NCBI GenBank assembly: GCA_029260495.1
Contig: JAJDDD010000020.1
Coordinates: 124,001 to 188,000 of the forward strand
DNA length: 64,000 nucleotides
Direction: 5' to 3'
Origin: Phycisphaerales bacterium
GTDB lineage: Bacteria > Planctomycetota > Phycisphaerae > Phycisphaerales > UBA1924
Below are positions 60,129 to 64,000 of this stretch, piece after piece. The translations under genes and the position numbers were made by a program. Below the pieces are notes generated by a model. It did not search any database. It was not told the origin of the DNA and saw nothing but the letters and a program-made list of their open reading frames with translations. The stretch's first letter is position 1. Each line of letters opens with the position of its first letter.

Positions 60129-61333
60129 TGGGGGGTGTCGCTGGGCTGCTTGTGAGCGGCGGTCGATTGACTGCGGAAGACCACGAATCTGCTGGCGAGG
60201 AAGTTGAAACCCATTCCAGCAGCGATGCCCGCGATCGCTGCTACTTCAAGCGGCAGGTCTGGCGCCGCGCTGTGTACGAGCATTGTTGTGATGAAGTTCA
60301 CACCGGCGCCGATCGAACATGCGGTGCAGAAGCCGAAAAACTGCTTGACGATGGATTGGTCGCGTGCGTAGCTGAATGTGAAGCGGCGATTGAGCATAAA
60401 GTTGCTCGCCATGCTCAGCGTGATGGCGGCTGCGACCGCGAGGGGCTTCGGTGTTGTCAGGAGTCGTGTCAGGAGCATCAGAACGCTGAGATTAACGAGC
60501 ACGCCCGAGGCGCCGACAGCGAGAAACTGCACGAGGTGCGACCATGTGCCAAACTTAAAGATGTAGAGACGGCGGAGATGCTGGATGTATTTGAGCTGTT
60601 CTTTAAGTGAGAGCTTGCTTTGGCCGAGCTCGCGGTCAGCGAAGTGGATGGGCGTTTCCGCGACGTGATCGAACCTGCACTTGACGATGAGCTCCAACGC
60701 GATCTTGTAGCCAATCGGGTTGAGTCCGTCAGCGCGATTGAAGTCTTCCCGGCGCATCGCGAAGAAGCCGGACATCGGATCCTTCGCATTGGTGAGGGGG
60801 CGGGCCAAGAGCGTTGCCGCCTTGCTGTTGAGCCAGCGGAAGACTCCCCAAGCAGCGTCGGTCGATCCGCCTGGAACGTAGCGCGACCCAAGGACAAAGG
60901 GGGCGCCAGCGCGGAGCGATGCGATCATCTCGGGAATCTTTTCTGGAGGGTGTGAAAGGTCCGCGTCCATGACGATGAGGATGTCACCTGTCGCGGCGCG
61001 CATTCCGTCGATGACGGCGGGGCTCAGGCCGCGGTTGGTCGTGCGCACATGAATGGTGGCCCAGCTTTGTTTTGCGCGCTCGACTGCTTCGACGCTGCCA
61101 TCGTCGCTGTCGTCATCCATGATGAGCAGTTCAAGGTCAAGCTCGCCGGCGTGGCGAACTTTTTCGAGGCGCTCGATCAGCGTGGGCAGATTCTCCGCCT
61201 CGCGGTAGGTCGGGACGATGACGGAGACAGAGCTCAACGCGGTGACGGTTTCCATACTGGGCGCCGGAGCGGGGTGAATAAGCGTGGACGGCATCGTGAC
61301 TGCAACATCGGCTGGGGAGCGCTGGGGATGCAT
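60125..61333 (-). CDS. polyprenyl-phosphate glycosyltransferase fused to GtrA domain
   Basis: 402 residues. Residues about 35-265 are a GT2 domain like dolichol-phosphate mannose synthase: V-I-V-P-T-Y-R-E-A-E-N-L-P near 40, M-D-A-D-L-S-H-P-P (D-x-D site) and D-P-M-S-G-F-F-A-M-R. The C-terminal about 130 residues hold four membrane helices of GtrA type (V-G-A-S-G-V-L-V-N), thought to flip or bind lipid-linked sugar. Start 61333 lacks a ribosome binding site; Met14 or Met27 are alternatives. Makes the donor for the GT-C partner, by context. Confidence 0.93.
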   Translation of the reverse strand: MHPQRSPADVAVTMPSTLIHPAPAPSMETVTALSSVSVIVPTYREAENLPTLIERLEKVRHAGELDLELLIMDDDSDDGSVEAVERAKQSWATIHVRTTNRGLSPAVIDGMRAATGDILIVMDADLSHPPEKIPEMIASLRAGAPFVLGSRYVPGGSTDAAWGVFRWLNSKAATLLARPLTNAKDPMSGFFAMRREDFNRADGLNPIGYKIALELIVKCRFDHVAETPIHFADRELGQSKLSLKEQLKYIQHLRRLYIFKFGTWSHLVQFLAVGASGVLVNLSVLMLLTRLLTTPKPLAVAAAITLSMASNFMLNRRFTFSYARDQSIVKQFFGFCTACSIGAGVNFITTMLVHSAAPDLPLEVAAIAGIAAGMGFNFLASRFVVFRSQSTAAHKQPSDTPQ

Positions 61334-61443
61334 AAGAACGCGGGCCAGCCACCGCGAGGTGGCGACAATGGGGTGAAAAACCCGCTTCTGGAGGTCATGT
61401 ACGGGGTTGGAGGGGCTTTGGCCAGCAAGCTCAGAAAAGATTG

Positions 61444-61481
61444 TTGACCCGAGGCGAACACCCCCGCTATTCTAAGGGGGT
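61444..61481 (+). promoter_or_regulatory. promoter with overlapping inverted repeat for the PEP-CTERM gene
   Basis: TTGACC (61444-61449, five of six) and TATTCT (61468-61473, four of six) with an 18-base spacer. The ACCCCC / GGGGGT repeat (61460-61465 and 61476-61481) encloses the -10, so a bound protein would block transcription. The start codon is about 65 bases on. Confidence 0.55.
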
Positions 61482-61545
61482 ACAGGAGAAGAGAGTCTTG
61501 CGCTGGCGGCCTGCACCGTTGCCAGCGTTCAGAGGAGTCATTCCG

Positions 61546-62241
61546 ATGCGATTTTGCCTTTTTGTGGGCGCGGTTGTGCTGCTAGCGTGCGCACCGCTCA
61601 CCTTTGGCGCGATGATGTTGACCGAAGGCTGGGACAACGGCCAGCTCAACGGATTTGACACCATTGACGCTGAACAGGTGACAGTCTTGCCTTCGGGCGG
61701 GAATCCGGATGGCTTTGTTCGGCTGTACTACTGGGGCCCGGCCTTTCCGCTCACGGGACTAACAACCGAGCGCGACGATGTGACGGGCGACTACGCAGCT
61801 TCGGGAGTGAATGAGTTGAGCATTGACGTGCGCTTTTTCGATCCGCGGGCTGACATAATTGAGCTTCAGTTCATTGAAGCGACCGAGCGGCTTGCGAAGG
61901 CGACCTTCCAACTTTCCGTGGACGAGATCGTTCGTGGTGAGCCGATCTGGACGACGTTCAGCTTTCTTTTTGATCCCAACTGGTCGACGGATGAAGCTCA
62001 GGCTGCAGGATGGGTCGTTTCCGTTGCGGGAGAGGACGCTGAAACTGTTGAGTTCAATGAGATTCTCAGTAATGTCGGGCGAGTCAATATCACAGCGCAG
62101 TGGGACATCTTTGAAGAGTCCGACACACGCGTGGGCTTTGATAACTTCACGATGGCGCCCACGCCGGGCGCGATTGCGGTGTTTGCCTTCGCACTGAGCT
62201 CTCTGGTTTCCCGGCGTCGGCAGCGACACCCAGCTTATTGA
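61546..62241 (+). CDS. secreted protein with PEP-CTERM-like tail
   Basis: 231 residues from ATG 61546, with AGAGGAGT upstream. Signal peptide (A-C-A-P-L-T-F-G-A). The mature domain is beta-rich with Trp/Asp, like the beta-sandwich domains of many PEP-CTERM proteins. The tail [22 protein letters not shown] is the exosortase-type signal: P-T-P, hydrophobic helix, Arg cluster. Its last seven bases overlap the convergent gapA stop. Function unknown. Confidence 0.78.
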   Translation: MRFCLFVGAVVLLACAPLTFGAMMLTEGWDNGQLNGFDTIDAEQVTVLPSGGNPDGFVRLYYWGPAFPLTGLTTERDDVTGDYAASGVNELSIDVRFFDPRADIIELQFIEATERLAKATFQLSVDEIVRGEPIWTTFSFLFDPNWSTDEAQAAGWVVSVAGEDAETVEFNEILSNVGRVNITAQWDIFEESDTRVGFDNFTMAPTPGAIAVFAFALSSLVSRRRQRHPAY

Positions 62242-63251
62242 TCCTTCGAACCGATATAGCGCAACATATCTACACACCGGCTGGCGTAGCCCATCTCGTT
62301 GTCGTACCAACTGATGATTTTGAAGAAATGATCGTTCAGCTCGATTCCTGCGGTGGCGTCGAAGATGGAGCTGTGGGGATCGGAGATGAAATCGCTGGAA
62401 ACGACAGGCTCCTCGGTGTAGGCGAGCACCCCTTTCATCGAAGTCTCCGAAGCGCGCTTCATCGCGGCGTTGATCTTCGCCAGACTTGTGCTTTTTTCAG
62501 TGCGGAAGGTGAGATCGACAACTGAAACATCCACGGTGGGAACTCGCAGCGCCATGCCTGTGAGCTTGCCTTTGAGATCCGGGATGCAAAGGGCGACGGC
62601 TTTGGCCGCGCCGGTGCTGGCGGGGATGATATTCATGTAGCCGTTGCGTCCGCCGCGGAGGTCTTTTTTGCTAGGGCCATCCTGGGTTGGCTGGGTGGCG
62701 GTGACGGCGTGGACGGTGGTCATCAGCCCTTCTTCCAGGCCGAACTCGTCGTTGATGACCTTCGCTACAGGCGCGAGGCAGTTGGTGGTGCAACTGGCAT
62801 TGGAGATGATGTAGTCGGAAGATGGGTTGTACTGCTCGTGGTTCACTTTGTAAGCAAAGGTATTGACGACATCCGTCGTCTTTGTTGGAGCTGAGATCAG
62901 CACGCGCTTGGCGCCGGCGTCCAGATGTTTGTGCGCATCGTCGTACGACGTGAAAAACCCTGTGGACTCAAGCACATAGTCGACGTTGAGCTTACCCCAG
63001 GGAAGCGCGCCGGGGTCGCGCTCTGCGAGTGTTTTCGTGGTTTTACCGTCAACGGTGATGGAGTTTTCGCTGGCTGTCACTTTCTCGCCAAACTTTCCGT
63101 GCGCGGTGTCATATTTCAGCATGTAGGCAAGATTGGGCGCCGGGACGAGGTCGTTGATCGCGACGATTTCAATTTGCGGATCATCGTGGGCGGCGCGGTA
63201 GAAGAGGCGACCAATCCGACCAAAGCCATTAATGCCGACACGGATAGCCAT
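62235..63251 (-). CDS. gapA: glyceraldehyde-3-phosphate dehydrogenase (type I)
   Basis: 338 residues. NAD-binding [10 protein letters not shown] at 6-15, catalytic Cys154 in [12 protein letters not shown], and the phosphate segment A-S-T-G-A-A-K-A. The Asp in A-I-N-D-L after strand two favours NAD over NADP. Oxidises glyceraldehyde 3-phosphate to 1,3-bisphosphoglycerate. GAAAGGATC lies before the ATG. A TACAAT hexamer on this strand (63366-63371) could be a -10, without a clear -35. Confidence 0.97.
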   Translation of the reverse strand: MAIRVGINGFGRIGRLFYRAAHDDPQIEIVAINDLVPAPNLAYMLKYDTAHGKFGEKVTASENSITVDGKTTKTLAERDPGALPWGKLNVDYVLESTGFFTSYDDAHKHLDAGAKRVLISAPTKTTDVVNTFAYKVNHEQYNPSSDYIISNASCTTNCLAPVAKVINDEFGLEEGLMTTVHAVTATQPTQDGPSKKDLRGGRNGYMNIIPASTGAAKAVALCIPDLKGKLTGMALRVPTVDVSVVDLTFRTEKSTSLAKINAAMKRASETSMKGVLAYTEEPVVSSDFISDPHSSIFDATAGIELNDHFFKIISWYDNEMGYASRCVDMLRYIGSKDQ

Positions 63252-63465
63252 AGGTTGATCCTTTCAAGTGTCCAAAGAAAACAAGGCGAGCGGGTTTGTT
63301 GCGTCGCGTTCTGACTGGCGGAGATGAACTCGAAGAGCTCGCCTTCGGCGACGTTCACCGTGCTGATTGTACTCCAGCCAATGGGTTTGCGTCTCTTGCC
63401 CCTCCTTCGGGAGAGCGGGCCGGTCCGGCCGGTGGCTTGCCCATGCTGCTGGAAGTAGATCGATC

Positions 63466-64000
63466 CTATCCTCGGAGCAGGTCCACCAGCGCCGCGACGC
63501 CGCGTTCGAGCCGTGCTTCATCAGCGGCGTAGCTGATGCGGAAGTGGGTGTCCCGGGCGCTGAAGACGCCGCCGTTGATGACGAGGACGTTGCGCTCGAT
63601 CGCCCGCTCGATGAACTGGGCGCCGGTGAGCCCGAGGCGGTCTGGAATCTTGGGAAAGACGAAGAAGGCTCCGCCGGGGGTCGCAACTTCGGTGACGGAC
63701 TGGAGTTCCTCGATCACCATGTCCCGCCGCTTTTGGAATCGTGCGACTGTTTCGGAGACATCGCACTCAAAAGCGGGGACGCACCCCCACTGCGCCGGCG
63801 TGGGCGGGCAGACATAGGTGTACTGCTGCACCTTGATCATCGCAGAGATGAGCGACGCCGACCCGACGGCGTAGCCCATGCGCCAGCCAGTGCAGCCATA
63901 TGACTTGCCGAATCCGCGAACGACGAGCACGCTGGCGCTGGCGCCGGCCCATCGAGCCGGGCTGGGGCAGTTTCCTGTTTTGGGATCCCGGCCTTCTGCG
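63466..64000 (-). CDS. class I PLP-dependent aminotransferase (N-terminus cut by window edge)
   Basis: The frame is open to the window end, so only the C-terminal 177 residues are seen. The PLP-binding Lys is in R-G-F-G-K-S-Y-G-C-T-G-W-R-M-G-Y, the AspC/AAT type I signature. F-R-I-S-Y-A near the C-terminus carries the carboxylate-binding Arg. Likely an aspartate or related amino-acid aminotransferase; substrate cannot be told. It lies upstream of gapA on the same strand with a 214-base gap. Confidence 0.9.
   Translation of the reverse strand, partial: AEGRDPKTGNCPSPARWAGASASVLVVRGFGKSYGCTGWRMGYAVGSASLISAMIKVQQYTYVCPPTPAQWGCVPAFECDVSETVARFQKRRDMVIEELQSVTEVATPGGAFFVFPKIPDRLGLTGAQFIERAIERNVLVINGGVFSARDTHFRISYAADEARLERGVAALVDLLRG

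Overview
The window looks like a chromosomal segment of a GC-rich planctomycete, most likely of the class Phycisphaerae. This is inferred from gene content, not from an rRNA gene. The pointers are secreted proteins with short PEP-CTERM-like tails, FG-GAP repeat proteins ending in paired dockerin-like D-x-N-x-D-G loops, many lipoproteins, DUF2959, and planctomycete-style ExbB/ExbD plus von Willebrand A (vWA) gene sets. No prophage, insertion sequence, CRISPR array or rRNA operon was seen. One tRNA-Leu(UAG) is present.

Layout. 1-9 kb: a truncated TolC-like lipoprotein, a divergent GH35-type beta-galactosidase homologue whose general acid/base residue is replaced, ruvB with two small envelope genes, and a TetR/AhpD-like pair. 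9-17 kb: tpiA-secG-yicC, a kinase-fold phosphotransferase, a PDZ-like secreted protein, an MscS channel and an orphan lipoprotein. 17-22 kb: ppiC, then on the minus strand rpsD, a PpiD-like chaperone, a DUF488 gene, a tiny lipoprotein and tag. 22-34 kb: a PEP-CTERM protein, an S9 peptidase divergent from a POT peptide transporter, a cation/proton antiporter, several redox and lipoprotein genes, a YggS protein, a peroxiredoxin and gpmI. 34.7-41.5 kb: the fatty-acid synthesis cluster rpmF-plsX-fabH-fabD-lipoprotein-fabG-acpP-fabF, followed by a lone FliN-like gene. 42-47 kb: a dockerin-tailed FG-GAP protein and an OPT transporter with a small membrane partner. 47-53.3 kb: a minus-strand operon DoxX - vWA - ExbB - ExbD - ExbD - TPR protein. 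53.4-58.5 kb: the tRNA, a second dockerin-tailed FG-GAP protein, a FlgM-like gene, a SPOR-like lipoprotein, a gene-free stretch ending in a strong terminator (candidate structured RNA) and a stand-alone IscX. 58.5-64 kb: a membrane glycosyltransferase pair, a PEP-CTERM protein, gapA and a truncated aminotransferase.

Functional themes. Lower glycolysis (tpiA, gapA, gpmI) and type II fatty-acid synthesis form the housekeeping core. The S9 peptidase, POT transporter and OPT transporter suggest peptide scavenging. The most unusual unit is the translationally coupled vWA/ExbB/ExbD/ExbD/TPR operon, in which a TonB-like membrane anchor and proline-rich linker carry a vWA domain. The second candidate for something undescribed is the 57.6-58.16 kb stretch, which has GNRA-capped hairpins and an intrinsic terminator but no credible gene.

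All calls come from reading the sequence; no database search was run.
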